From an uncultured Oscillibacter sp. (GTDB lineage: Bacteria; Bacillota; Clostridia; Oscillospirales; Oscillospiraceae): a stretch of 64,000 nt of DNA. Location of the stretch: NCBI GenBank assembly GCA_910583695.1, contig CAJTZL010000001.1, forward strand, positions 104,149 through 168,148, given 5' to 3'. The notes under the pieces were generated by a model. That model did not search any database. It was not told the DNA's origin and saw only the letters and a program-made list of their open reading frames with translations. A program made the position numbers and the translations under genes. Within the stretch, counting starts at the first letter, position 1; every line of letters begins with the position of its first letter. This document shows positions 8,632 through 16,932 of this stretch, one piece after another.

Positions 8632-10053
8632 TCACAAATAGTCTTCGATCCGCATACGCTCCAGCAGATCCAGCGGAACCTCGCAGACCTCGGAGAAGGG
8701 CGTTCCATAGGGCTTCGTGCAGTCAATTCCCATCTTTGCGGAGATTTTGGTGCGGGAGTCCACCGTGGGGTCCACCGTGGCGCCCATGGCTCCGGGAATC
8801 ACAAATGTGGCCCGGTCCGGCTGGGTCCGGGTGGCCAGTGCCCAGAGAACTTCACTGTCGTTGTACACGTCCACATCGTCGTCCACCGCCAGGACATACT
8901 TCAGGTGCCAGTCACAGACAAAAGCCGCCATTATGGCGTCCCGGGCTTCACCGCCCACCCGCTGCTTCAAGGAGAGGTAGCAGATATAGCGCCCGCAGCC
9001 CCCCGGCGTCATGTGCACCGCCTTGATGCCGGGGCAGGTGGCCCGGACCTTCTCAAAGATCACGGCCTCCTTGGGAATGGAGCCCAGCAGACAGTGCTCG
9101 GCATGCCCGATGAAAAGGGACTGGAAGTAGGCGTCCTTCCGGTGCGTGATGGCTGCGGGAGTGAGACGTGGGTCCAGCTGCTGAGTGATCTGGCCGCCCT
9201 TGAAGTTTTTGTAATGGCGGGTATGCTCCCCTACGGGCCCCTCCTCAATGCGGTCGTTCCAGTCCACCTCGCACTCAATGATCATCTCCGCGTCCGCGGG
9301 GACCAGCAGCTCCTCTCCCCAGGTCTGGCTGGGCGTCAGGCGGACGGCCTCTCCCAGAGCGGCTCCTGCCATCTCGTATTCGTTGGTGCCATAGGGGCCC
9401 TCCCAGCAGCTTCCCAGGAAAAAGCCGGGATGGTGTCCGATGACAATGGCCACCGGGGCCTTCTGTCCCCGCTCACCATACTTTTTCACGTTCATGCCGC
9501 TGTGGTGATGCGGTTCGGCATGGATGGCGGCGATTTTGTGCCCTTTGACATGAACTCGAATCATGGCCAGGTTGTAGGCCCCGGAATCCGGGTCCCGGGT
9601 CACAAGCGCGCCGCCCAGGATGTAAGGGCCGCCGTCGTGCTCATGGTGCTTGGGAATGGGCAGCTTGTTGAAGCCGCAGTCCTCTCCGGTGACAACGACC
9701 TCCTTCACCGGAGCCTCCCCCGCCGGAAGCTCCACGGGAGCAATCCGGTTGGCAAAGCAGTCTTTCAGTTTCAGGGAGAGGGGCATTTTATAATCCGCCA
9801 TGTCCATGTCCAGGGCGGCGCAGAACTTCTTCCGGCTGGAAAAGGCATTGAACACCAGGGGGAAGCGGCTGTCGGAGCCGTCCAGTGTGGTGGGATGCTC
9901 AAAGATGGTCATGGGGGCCTTGCCCTCCAGCTCCATCTTCCGCAGAAAGGTGGTTGCCTCCAGATCGCTGTTGATTTTCCCCGGAACCCGGAGCAGTTCG
10001 TCGGGACAGGCGGCGGTCAGCTGCTGTAGAAAGGTCCTGAAATCTTTTGCCAT
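8632..10053 (-). CDS. UbiD-family prenylated-FMN decarboxylase
   Basis: A 473-aa reversible decarboxylase acting on alpha,beta-unsaturated or aromatic carboxylates with prFMN. The N terminus has FRTFLQQL; the middle has the PILGGALVTRDPDSG segment and the H-K-x-A nucleotide region. The catalytic EGPVGEHTRHY loop is intact and the C terminus keeps DDDVDVYND and the ALATRTQPDR / GATVDPT metal and flavin region. AAGGAGAG precedes the ATG. UbiX and the LpdD-like protein in the same cluster support a prFMN enzyme. The substrate is unknown; the AcnX and LeuCD-like dehydratases could make the unsaturated acid it decarboxylates. Confidence 0.9.
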   Translation of the reverse strand: MAKDFRTFLQQLTAACPDELLRVPGKINSDLEATTFLRKMELEGKAPMTIFEHPTTLDGSDSRFPLVFNAFSSRKKFCAALDMDMADYKMPLSLKLKDCFANRIAPVELPAGEAPVKEVVVTGEDCGFNKLPIPKHHEHDGGPYILGGALVTRDPDSGAYNLAMIRVHVKGHKIAAIHAEPHHHSGMNVKKYGERGQKAPVAIVIGHHPGFFLGSCWEGPYGTNEYEMAGAALGEAVRLTPSQTWGEELLVPADAEMIIECEVDWNDRIEEGPVGEHTRHYKNFKGGQITQQLDPRLTPAAITHRKDAYFQSLFIGHAEHCLLGSIPKEAVIFEKVRATCPGIKAVHMTPGGCGRYICYLSLKQRVGGEARDAIMAAFVCDWHLKYVLAVDDDVDVYNDSEVLWALATRTQPDRATFVIPGAMGATVDPTVDSRTKISAKMGIDCTKPYGTPFSEVCEVPLDLLERMRIEDYL

Positions 10054-10160
10054 GTATACTCTCCTTTTTCAAACAGGGAGCCGGGCGGGCGGCGTCCTCA
10101 TCGACCGGACAACCCTGACCGGTCTCAAAAACACCGGTGCACCCCACACTCCCCAGCATC

Positions 10161-11447
10161 TCACTGGCCGAAGAACCCCTCCGGGGCCAGATGGGGATGG
10201 GCGGAAGCCATGGCCCGGAAGTGCCCGGTGTCGCCGTCCTCCCGCTCCGTCATGTAGATTGCCCCCACCGGGCAGACCTGGGAGCACAGGGAGCAGCCCG
10301 CACACTTGTCCTTGTGGATTACCGCTTTCTTGGCCACGGTGATGGCATCGTACCAGCAGGAGTGCCAGCAGCGCTTGCAGCCCATACATTTGCTGTAGTC
10401 CACATTCGCCTGGAGCGGTTTCACCTTATCCACCAGATCCTGGTTGGAGTAGATCTGCTTCCGCGCCTTGTCCTTGACCTCCTCAATGGTCTGATAGCCC
10501 CGGCGGTCCAGCCAAGCGTCGATGTCCCGGAGCATTTCCTTCACGCAGCGCAGGCCCCGGATCATAATGGGAGAGCAATACTGCACGGCGTCCGCGCCGG
10601 CCATGAGGAACTCGATGGTGTCCTCCCAGGTCACCGCGCCCCGGCCTGCCATAACGGCGCAGCCGCAGGCGGAGGCCACCTCGGCCACCCAGCGCATGCT
10701 GACGGGCTTCATGCCGGTTCCCGTGCCGGGCCCGGGGCCGTAGATGACGGGTTTACCGGTTTCAATGTCCACCCGCATGGTCTTGGCGTTGGCAAACATG
10801 GTGACTCCGGCGGCGCCGGCCTCTTCCATCTGCTTTGCCACGCTGACAAAGTTGGACCCGTCGGGGCTCATCTTCACAAACATGGGAATGGACACGGTCT
10901 TCCGCAGCGTGCGGACCACCTCCACTGCGGCCTTCGGGTGCATGGTGTAGTAGATGCCCACATGATTGTCCTGCTCGCTCTTGGACAGGCCCTCCGGCGG
11001 GAAGGGGCAGCAGAAGTTCAGCTCCAGCGCGTCGCAACCCGCCTCCATATACAGGGAGGAAATGTGCTGCCACTCCTCCATGGTCTTGCAGGAAAAACTG
11101 CCGATCAGCTTGCAGTCGTGCTCCTTGCAGTAAGGAGCGGCTTCCTTGATGATCTGGGAGAACTGGACCGGCTCATAGCTGGAGTTGTGCTCCCGGTGCA
11201 TCCAGAAGTAATCCTTGGGATCGTCGTAGGGGTGCTGGGGGTCCTTCTTGTAGTCCAGCAGCTTGTAGAGCGGCCGGGGATACCGCTGGAGATACCAGAC
11301 GGTAGACGCGGTCTTGGTCACAATGGCGCCCAGGCCGGAATCCACGCACTTCCGGATGTGCTCCACGGTGCCCGCCGGGGGGCCGCCGCCCACCACCAGC
11401 GGATTTTTCAAACGCAGGGGACCCAGTTGAACAGATAAATCAGCCAT
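10161..11447 (-). CDS. PreA/dihydroorotate-dehydrogenase-like flavoprotein with two [4Fe-4S] clusters
   Basis: A 428-aa protein in two parts. Residues 1-320 form a DHODH-type TIM barrel (LKNPLVVGGGPPAGT, ALELNFCCP, VKMSPDGSNF, GAVTWEDTIEFLMAGADAVQ). The C terminus is a 2[4Fe-4S] ferredoxin domain with CMGCKRCWHSC and CAGCSLCSQVCPVGA. This matches PreA, the pyrimidine-reducing half of bacterial dihydropyrimidine dehydrogenase. However, the PreA loop carrying the catalytic Cys (GLACGQ) is replaced by a different segment after NFCCP, and no PreT is nearby. A role in reducing a C=C bond of a cluster intermediate is an inference. Confidence 0.85.
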   Translation of the reverse strand: MADLSVQLGPLRLKNPLVVGGGPPAGTVEHIRKCVDSGLGAIVTKTASTVWYLQRYPRPLYKLLDYKKDPQHPYDDPKDYFWMHREHNSSYEPVQFSQIIKEAAPYCKEHDCKLIGSFSCKTMEEWQHISSLYMEAGCDALELNFCCPFPPEGLSKSEQDNHVGIYYTMHPKAAVEVVRTLRKTVSIPMFVKMSPDGSNFVSVAKQMEEAGAAGVTMFANAKTMRVDIETGKPVIYGPGPGTGTGMKPVSMRWVAEVASACGCAVMAGRGAVTWEDTIEFLMAGADAVQYCSPIMIRGLRCVKEMLRDIDAWLDRRGYQTIEEVKDKARKQIYSNQDLVDKVKPLQANVDYSKCMGCKRCWHSCWYDAITVAKKAVIHKDKCAGCSLCSQVCPVGAIYMTEREDGDTGHFRAMASAHPHLAPEGFFGQ

Positions 11448-11470
11448 GTTTCTGTCTCCTCCTCTTTGCC

Positions 11471-12148
11471 TTAGTGTTCTTCATGCGTCTGCAATTTATG
11501 ATATCCCGTCATGCGGCGGGCCTCTTTCAGGGGCGTGCCCTCCCGTACCAGGGCCTCAATCCTGGCCTCCGTCTCCGCAATGCCTTCGGCAATTTCCAGC
11601 ACCTCCAGCGCGTGCTCCAGGGGAATGCGGACAGCGCCGCTGTCGTCCGCCATCATGACGTCGCCGGGATTGACCTGAAGGCCGGAGGCGGAAACGGGAA
11701 CCTCCACCGCATCCACATAGACCCGGTCCTTACCCGTGACCATGTACGCGCCCTTGGAATAGATCGGATAACCGATGCGCTCAATGGCGGGCAGGTCCCG
11801 GCACACGCCGTCGATAATGGTTCCGGCGACGCCCTTCAAATGGGCGTCCAGGGACATGATGTCCCCCCAGACCGTACAGTAATCCCGGCCGCCGTTGTCA
11901 ATGACCACCACCTGTCCGGCCTCCACGTCATCCAGGAAGTCTCCCACGGTGCCCTTCACCGTGCCGCAGGGAACGTAGTGAACCGTGAAGGCCTGGCCGC
12001 AGCAGCTTCTCCCCCGGACCGCCGGGCCCACGTGATAGAGCCCGCAGGCGGGCAGGCCCAGCTTGTCGTTGGCGTCGGAGACGCAGGTGGTATCCAGCTT
12101 CCGGTAGCGCTCCAAAATCTCGGGCGCAAGGCGCAATGCTTCCTTCAT
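11471..12148 (-). CDS. RraA-family protein (HMG-aldolase/oxaloacetate-decarboxylase-like), copy 1
   Basis: A 225-aa RraA fold protein. Aldolase-type RraA proteins cleave 4-hydroxy-4-methyl-2-oxoglutarate-like acids or decarboxylate oxaloacetate using a metal. Family motifs are VVIDNGGRDYCTVWG, KGVAGTIIDGVCRD (the Arg-Asp pair that holds substrate and metal) and PGDVMMADDSGAVRIP. A GAGGAG site precedes the ATG. It follows a second RraA copy with a 9-bp gap; the two differ too much to be a recent duplication. It is likely an enzyme rather than an RNase E regulator, given the catabolic neighbours. Confidence 0.88.
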   Translation of the reverse strand: MKEALRLAPEILERYRKLDTTCVSDANDKLGLPACGLYHVGPAVRGRSCCGQAFTVHYVPCGTVKGTVGDFLDDVEAGQVVVIDNGGRDYCTVWGDIMSLDAHLKGVAGTIIDGVCRDLPAIERIGYPIYSKGAYMVTGKDRVYVDAVEVPVSASGLQVNPGDVMMADDSGAVRIPLEHALEVLEIAEGIAETEARIEALVREGTPLKEARRMTGYHKLQTHEEH

Positions 12149-12157
12149 AAGCTCTCC

Positions 12158-12817
12158 TCACTTTTGCAGCATTTTTTCGTAGTTGTACTTCTGGTCCACT
12201 TCCAGGGAGCTCATGCCTCCCCGGAGGTCGGCCACCATGGCCTCCTCCTTCTCCCAGAGGCTTTCCGCCTTTTCCAGCACCTCCTCCAGGTGCTCGGAGG
12301 GGATGAAGACCACGCCGCTGCGGTCCGCCAGCACCGCGTCGCCGGGCCGCACCTGGACGCCGCCGAATTGAATCAGGGTGTTGGTGCTCTCCTCCATAAT
12401 GCGGCCCCGGGCGGTAGCGACCACCGCGCCCCGGGCATAGACGGGGAACCCGATCTCCACATAGTCGTCCACATCCCGGCAGGCGCCGTCGATGACCACG
12501 CCGGAAACGCCCTTCAGCTGCGCCCCGTTGGCCAGGATGCCCCCCCAGCAGGAGGTATCCAGCCGCCCGCCGTTGTCCACGACCACCACGTCGCTGCTCC
12601 GGGCGGCCTCAATGGCCCGAATGCCCAGGTGGACCTTGCCTTTGGTCTCGCCGGCGGCGGTCATCTTGACCGTGACGGCGCTGCCCGCGATTTTGCGGAC
12701 GCCCTCGTACATGGGGCGGACTCCGTAGGTGGAGCCCTTGTAGCCCAGGGCGTCCAGGGCGTCCGACACGTTGGTGGTGGAGAGCTTCAGCAGCCGCTCT
12801 CTGATGCCGTTTTCCAT
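12158..12817 (-). CDS. RraA-family protein, copy 2
   Basis: A 219-aa RraA fold protein with VVVDNGGRLDTSCWGG, KGVSGVVIDGACRD and PGDAVLADRSGVVFIP. The Arg-Asp pair expected of aldolase/decarboxylase members is intact. The N terminus starts with a short helix and STTNVSDALDALG, the usual opening of the fold. AAGGAGG precedes the ATG. It sits between the AcnX small subunit gene and copy 1, and may act with copy 1 as a hetero-oligomer or on a second substrate (inference). Confidence 0.88.
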   Translation of the reverse strand: MENGIRERLLKLSTTNVSDALDALGYKGSTYGVRPMYEGVRKIAGSAVTVKMTAAGETKGKVHLGIRAIEAARSSDVVVVDNGGRLDTSCWGGILANGAQLKGVSGVVIDGACRDVDDYVEIGFPVYARGAVVATARGRIMEESTNTLIQFGGVQVRPGDAVLADRSGVVFIPSEHLEEVLEKAESLWEKEEAMVADLRGGMSSLEVDQKYNYEKMLQK

Positions 12818-12829
12818 GAAACTTCCTCC

Positions 12830-13240
12830 TTAAAAGGTAATGGCGCCGGTATCCATGTCCACCGTCACCTGATCTCCGGTGTGAATCAGGCGGGTAACGT
12901 CTCCGTCGGGCCGGTCTATGAGCGGCATCTCACCCATGATGCAGCCGATGGCCGTCACCTGTTCCACCTCCAGATTCAGCATGCACTTGGGGCCGTTTCC
13001 ATTCATAATGGTATCGTAGATAAGGTACGAGCCTCCTGTAGAACCCTTGCCGGTGGGGAAGACCAGGACCGTATCCTTCATGCAGGCCCCGTAGAGGGGA
13101 TGGCCCTGCTCCGTGATGTTCCCGGTCTTCACGTCCACGCCGCCCAGGAAGCAGATGGGCTCTGTCGTCACCAGGGCGGTTCCCCGAATCGTGCCCTTTC
13201 CCCTGCCGGTGACTACACGGCCCTTCAACGTCGTGCTCAT
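12830..13240 (-). CDS. Aconitase X small (swivel) subunit
   Basis: A 136-aa DUF126-type swivel domain, the small subunit of two-chain AcnX dehydratases. Typical features are KGRVVTGRGKGTIRGTALVT at the N terminus, the FLGGVDVKTG loop, HPLYG and the GKGSTGGSYLIYD motif that faces the active site. The start follows the stop of the large subunit with no gap and has its own AAAGGGGTG site. AcnX enzymes include cis-3-hydroxyproline dehydratase and archaeal mevalonate-5-phosphate dehydratase; the substrate here is not evident. Confidence 0.92.
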   Translation of the reverse strand: MSTTLKGRVVTGRGKGTIRGTALVTTEPICFLGGVDVKTGNITEQGHPLYGACMKDTVLVFPTGKGSTGGSYLIYDTIMNGNGPKCMLNLEVEQVTAIGCIMGEMPLIDRPDGDVTRLIHTGDQVTVDMDTGAITF

Positions 13241-14473
13241 TTAAAACACCCCTTTCAGCGCCGCGTTCACGCACTGTTCCGTCGTGCCATAGTAGGTGGG
13301 AATCTTCCACTGGCCCGGCGCGTAATGAGCCAGCTTCGCCGAGTTGGTCGCCATGGCCGTCATGCCGATCTTCTCCATCGGCTCCCCCATGGCTCCCAGC
13401 ACCGGGCAGGTGTCGCAGACCAGCGTGACACCTGCCTCCTCCAGAATCCCCGCGTGGCCGCTGCGCTCCGCCAGGTGCTTCACCGGCTGGGCGCAGAGCA
13501 TCCAGAACGCGGTCTTGACCTTCTTTCCCTCCACCAGGGAGGCCACCTTCACAATCTCGTTCAAGGAACTGTGGGGGCATCCCATGGCCACCAGGGAAAC
13601 CGGCTGGCCCTGCTGCTTGGAGAGGGTCTCATAGGCGGAGCGGAGCTCCTCCTCCCCCACCGTCCAGGTCTCCTTGGGGGCATTGCCTCCCATGGCCGCC
13701 TCCAGCGTGGGAGCCTCCGGCGTCACGCCCACAATGTGGAACAGGGCCACCGCGCCGGAGGAGGCCAGCGCCGCCCCCAGGGACTTCAGCTGATCCGTAC
13801 TCACGTCGGCGGGGATGCCGGTAAAGACCGGCACGCCGCTTTCCACCCGGGTGCCCACCCAGTAGCCCAGCGCACCGTAGTCGGCGATGTCGGACAGGGA
13901 TGCCTCCACATGGATCAGGAACTGCCCCCGGCGGTTCTCATCCAGGTGGTAGCCGTAGGCAGGCACCCGCCCGGCAATGGCCGCGGCCAGGGCGGCGGGG
14001 CCGCCCTCCCGGTTGGTCCTGGCTCCGATGACGGAGTTGACAAAGGCGATGGCCGAGGACTCTCCCCAGGCCACGTGCTCTCCAAATTTGGGACAGTGCC
14101 CGATCAGGTAGGGCGTGCAGGTGTGGCAGGGAACACCGCCCATTCGCCGGTAGGCGCCGGTAAGCCGCTCCTGGCGCGCGATGGTTTCCTCGCTGAAGCC
14201 CAGCTCCTGGGGCCGGTCCATGTCCATGGCTCCGGTGTTCAGCGTGGTGAAGGCGGCAAACCGGGTCTCGTTCTCCCCCATCTGCTCCACGAAGCTCGTG
14301 GCGGCCTCGCCGGCCACGACGATGGAGGAGCCGGGCATATGGACGCTCTTCACAGGAATCATGCGCTCCGCCCCGTAGATGTCTCCCAGGCTGGTGAGAA
14401 TCTCCATGCTCTTCTGGACGCTTTTTCCATACTGGCCGTCCAGCATTTTTTGTTCTTCCGCAGTCAGTTTCAT
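13241..14473 (-). CDS. Aconitase X catalytic (large) subunit
   Basis: A 410-aa large subunit of AcnX, a [Fe-S] dehydratase. It shows LTAEEQKMLDG at the start, the GGVPCHTCTPYLIGHCP region, WGESSAIAFVNSVIGARTNREGG and MGCPHSSLNEI, with several conserved cysteines that can hold the cluster. A late VCDTCPV segment is present. Together with the 136-aa subunit it forms the complete enzyme. In the archaeal mevalonate pathway AcnX feeds a UbiD-type decarboxylase; both types occur in this cluster. Confidence 0.92.
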   Translation of the reverse strand: MKLTAEEQKMLDGQYGKSVQKSMEILTSLGDIYGAERMIPVKSVHMPGSSIVVAGEAATSFVEQMGENETRFAAFTTLNTGAMDMDRPQELGFSEETIARQERLTGAYRRMGGVPCHTCTPYLIGHCPKFGEHVAWGESSAIAFVNSVIGARTNREGGPAALAAAIAGRVPAYGYHLDENRRGQFLIHVEASLSDIADYGALGYWVGTRVESGVPVFTGIPADVSTDQLKSLGAALASSGAVALFHIVGVTPEAPTLEAAMGGNAPKETWTVGEEELRSAYETLSKQQGQPVSLVAMGCPHSSLNEIVKVASLVEGKKVKTAFWMLCAQPVKHLAERSGHAGILEEAGVTLVCDTCPVLGAMGEPMEKIGMTAMATNSAKLAHYAPGQWKIPTYYGTTEQCVNAALKGVF

Positions 14474-14522
14474 ATGGTTTCCTTCCTCTGTTCTTTCGGC
14501 AAAAGCCAGATTTGAGGCGGCT

Positions 14523-15242
14523 TCATGCGTCTCTTTCCGTCAGCCCTCCGGCGGTCTCTCCCCGCAGCCGGGGGAAGGGGCTGCAAAAGAGCCTCTGGCG
14601 GCAAACGGTCTTGGTGCTCTCGCTGACGTTCTGGATATGCCGGGCCAGCATGACCTCCGCCTGGGGCAGATCCTGCTTCATCAGCGCATGGATAATGTCC
14701 AGGTGCTCCTCCCGGGACTCCCGGAGCCGTTCCGGCCGCCGGGCGGAGAGGTAGCGCACCCGCTCAATCTGGCTGTCCAGGGTATCCAGGAAGGCCTGGA
14801 GCCTGGAGTTGCCGCAGTACAGCGCCAGCAGCTCATGGAGCCTCCGGTCCGCCCGGTAAAAGTCGTCGGCCGAGCTGCCTTCGTCCAGGCGCTCTAGCTG
14901 CTCCTCCATATCCCGCAGCAGCTCCGGCGTCAAAACGCCGTAGGCCCTCCGCAGTGCCAGCAGTTCCAGCTGCGTCCGCAGCTCAAAGATGTCGTCCACA
15001 TCCTGGGGCGTGATTTCCGCCACCAGATAGCCGCGCCCGGGATACCGCCGGACCAGCCCCTCGCCCTCCAGCATCAGCAGCGCCTCCCGCACCGGCGTGC
15101 GGCTGCTCTCCATCTGCTTGGCGACGTCGGATTCCGAAATCAGCGCGCCGCCCTCCAGGTCGCCGTGGAGGATCTGCCGGAACAGCTCCTCATAGATGCG
15201 CCCCGCGGCATTATTGGTGTGGTTCCATCGGATTGCAGACAA
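14523..15242 (-). CDS. GntR-family (FCD domain) transcriptional regulator inside the catabolic cluster
   Basis: A 239-aa regulator: winged helix at residues about 10-75 (GALISESDVAKQMESSRTPVREALLMLEGEGLVRRYPGRGYLV) followed by an all-helical FCD ligand-binding domain. FCD regulators usually sense a carboxylic acid of the pathway they control. The start is TTG at 15242 with AGGAGGG seven bases upstream; the gene overlaps the end of the dehydrogenase gene by 32 bp, so translation is probably coupled. Being inside the operon suggests autoregulation and control of the leuC-like promoter. Confidence 0.92.
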   Translation of the reverse strand: MSAIRWNHTNNAAGRIYEELFRQILHGDLEGGALISESDVAKQMESSRTPVREALLMLEGEGLVRRYPGRGYLVAEITPQDVDDIFELRTQLELLALRRAYGVLTPELLRDMEEQLERLDEGSSADDFYRADRRLHELLALYCGNSRLQAFLDTLDSQIERVRYLSARRPERLRESREEHLDIIHALMKQDLPQAEVMLARHIQNVSESTKTVCRQRLFCSPFPRLRGETAGGLTERDA

Positions 15243-16257
15243 TGGCCTTCCCTCCTCTCAAGTCCTCCCGGAGGCCCGCCAGCACGGCGGAGGCGGAAGG
15301 GTCCGCCCGTCTCAGCGCCGCGTCAAGGGCTTTGTCCAGCAGCGCCGCCGCCTCCGTCTCTCCCAGGTCCCGCAGCAGCATGTGGAGGCACAAAAATCCG
15401 GGAACGGGGTCGTAGCAGTCCCGGGCCAGGTCCTCATAGGCCGGGGAATGCGTTATCGGCAGGTAAACCCGGACGCCGGGGCCCTGGTTCACACTGGGGG
15501 CCAGAGAGGATACCAGGGCGGCGGCCTCGTCGGAGAGAATGTCTCCAAAGAGGTTCGTGGTCAGCAGCACATCGTACCGCTCCGGGTGGGCAATGAGGCC
15601 GTTGGCGGCGTTGTCCGCCACCACCTCCTCATAGGCAATGCCCAGATGCGCCGCCGCCGCGTCCCGACAGGCCCGCAGGAATGTGCCGCAGGTCTGTTTG
15701 AAAATCGACGCCTTGTGGAGGGCCGTCACCCGTCTCCGCCCGTTCCGCTCCGCGTAGTCAAAGGCGTACTCCGCAATGCGGCGGCTGGCCTCGTAGGTAA
15801 CTACCCGCAGGGAAAAGGCCGTGTCCTGATCACTCATCCACTCGCCGCTCCCGGCGTGGAGGTTCCGGTCGGACAGGAAGCCCTGGGTGATCTCCCGGAC
15901 CACCACCAAATCCAGGTCTTCCCGCAAAGACCAGCGTCCCGGCCGGGCCCGGATGGGCCGCACGTCGGCGAACAGGCCCAGCTTCTTCCGCAGCAGCCCC
16001 ACCGGAGTGGGGCCCTTCACGTCCTTCGCGTCTACGGCGGCAACGATGGCGGCCTCGGCGGAGCGGATGCTCTCCACCGTCTCCTCCGGCAGGGGCGTCC
16101 CGGTTTTCAGGTATGCCTCTCTCCCAAAGGGACGGCGTTCCAGGACGCATTGAAAGCCCGTCCGCATTCCCAGCAGTTCCAGCGTCCCCGCCAGCTCCTC
16201 CGCCAGCACGGGACCGATTCCGTCGCCGGAGAGCAGCGTGATTCGGTGGGTCCTCAT
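15211..16257 (-). CDS. Isopropylmalate/isocitrate-dehydrogenase-family enzyme
   Basis: A 348-aa beta-decarboxylating NAD(P) dehydrogenase. It shows ITLLSGDGIGPVLAEE, the substrate arginines in RPIRARPGR and VVVREITQGF, the K...D pair in the dimer segment (ALHKASIFKQTCGTFLRACRDAA), and the metal aspartates in DVLLTTNLFGDILSDEAA. The RPIRARPG and EITQG loops differ from LeuB and Icd, so the substrate is probably a different 2-hydroxy-3-carboxylate. It lies beside LeuC/LeuD-like subunits, which would isomerise the hydroxyl to the position it oxidises. It overlaps the preceding RraA gene by 4 bp. Confidence 0.9.
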   Translation of the reverse strand: MRTHRITLLSGDGIGPVLAEELAGTLELLGMRTGFQCVLERRPFGREAYLKTGTPLPEETVESIRSAEAAIVAAVDAKDVKGPTPVGLLRKKLGLFADVRPIRARPGRWSLREDLDLVVVREITQGFLSDRNLHAGSGEWMSDQDTAFSLRVVTYEASRRIAEYAFDYAERNGRRRVTALHKASIFKQTCGTFLRACRDAAAAHLGIAYEEVVADNAANGLIAHPERYDVLLTTNLFGDILSDEAAALVSSLAPSVNQGPGVRVYLPITHSPAYEDLARDCYDPVPGFLCLHMLLRDLGETEAAALLDKALDAALRRADPSASAVLAGLREDLRGGKAIVCNPMEPHQ

Positions 16258-16931
16258 GCCTCTTCCTCAACGCAGCCCTGCCGCTTCAGTACGGCGGCGT
16301 AGCCGTAGATATCAAAGATGGACTCGCCGGCCCGAATTTTCTCCAGGGTCTTGTTCTCCTTGGCCACCCGGGCGTCGCTCTTCTCCAGCGCGTCCGCCGC
16401 GTCCTCCCTGGGAATCACCACGATTCCGTCGTCGTCTCCCAGGATGATGTCCCCGGGATGCACAATGACGCCTCCGGCACTGATGGGGTGGTTGATGAGC
16501 CCCAGGCTCTCCTTTACCGTGCCCACAATGCTGACGCCGCTGGAGAACACGGGGAATCCCATGGCAATGATCTCCGCCGTGTCCCGCACGGAGCCGGTGG
16601 TCACAAAGCCTCCCAGTCCCTTGGTCTGGCACTCCGCCGCGGCCAGCTCCCCGAAGGGGCCGCTCTCCGGACAGCGCCCGCAGTCCACCACGATGACGTC
16701 ACCGGGCCGGGCCTCCCGCATGGCCTTTAAAATCATCACATTGTCGCCCGCCTGGGCCCTTACCGTAAAGGCGGGCCCGCAGATCTTCATGCCCCTGGCC
16801 AGAGGCTTGATGCTCCGCTCCATGGCTCCCACCCGGCCCATGGCCTCGTGGACCGTGGCGGCCCCGTGACGGGAGAGCTTTTCCACCAGCGCCGCGTCCG
16901 GCCGGGGGATGTGTTTGATCACGTGAATCAT
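16254..16931 (-). CDS. RraA-family protein, copy 3
   Basis: A 225-aa RraA fold protein, the most divergent of three in the cluster. It retains the FTVRAQAGDNVMILKA and PGDVIVVDCGR motifs, and GFVTTGSVRD with the Arg-Asp pair, but the loop after VVVDCGR (CPESGPFGELAA) differs from the other two copies. It begins with MIHVIKHIPRPDAALVEKLSRHGAATVHEAMGR-type sequence typical of HMG/CHA-aldolase relatives. It lies 1 bp after the LeuD-like gene and overlaps the dehydrogenase gene by 4 bp. Confidence 0.88.
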   Translation of the reverse strand: MIHVIKHIPRPDAALVEKLSRHGAATVHEAMGRVGAMERSIKPLARGMKICGPAFTVRAQAGDNVMILKAMREARPGDVIVVDCGRCPESGPFGELAAAECQTKGLGGFVTTGSVRDTAEIIAMGFPVFSSGVSIVGTVKESLGLINHPISAGGVIVHPGDIILGDDDGIVVIPREDAADALEKSDARVAKENKTLEKIRAGESIFDIYGYAAVLKRQGCVEEEA

Positions 16932-16932
16932 A

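Noticed and set aside
11474..14515. A 1013-codon open frame on the plus strand opposite the RraA/AcnX genes, and a similar 909-codon frame at 7300-10029
   Set aside because: They are antisense to well-supported genes with family motifs, have His/Gly/Arg-rich composition typical of GC-rich shadow frames, and lack ribosome sites.
15226..15245. ATTGTCTGCAAT-like palindrome at the start of the GntR gene as an operator
   Set aside because: It lies in coding sequence inside the operon, fits the TnGT-ACnA pattern poorly and has no promoter beside it.
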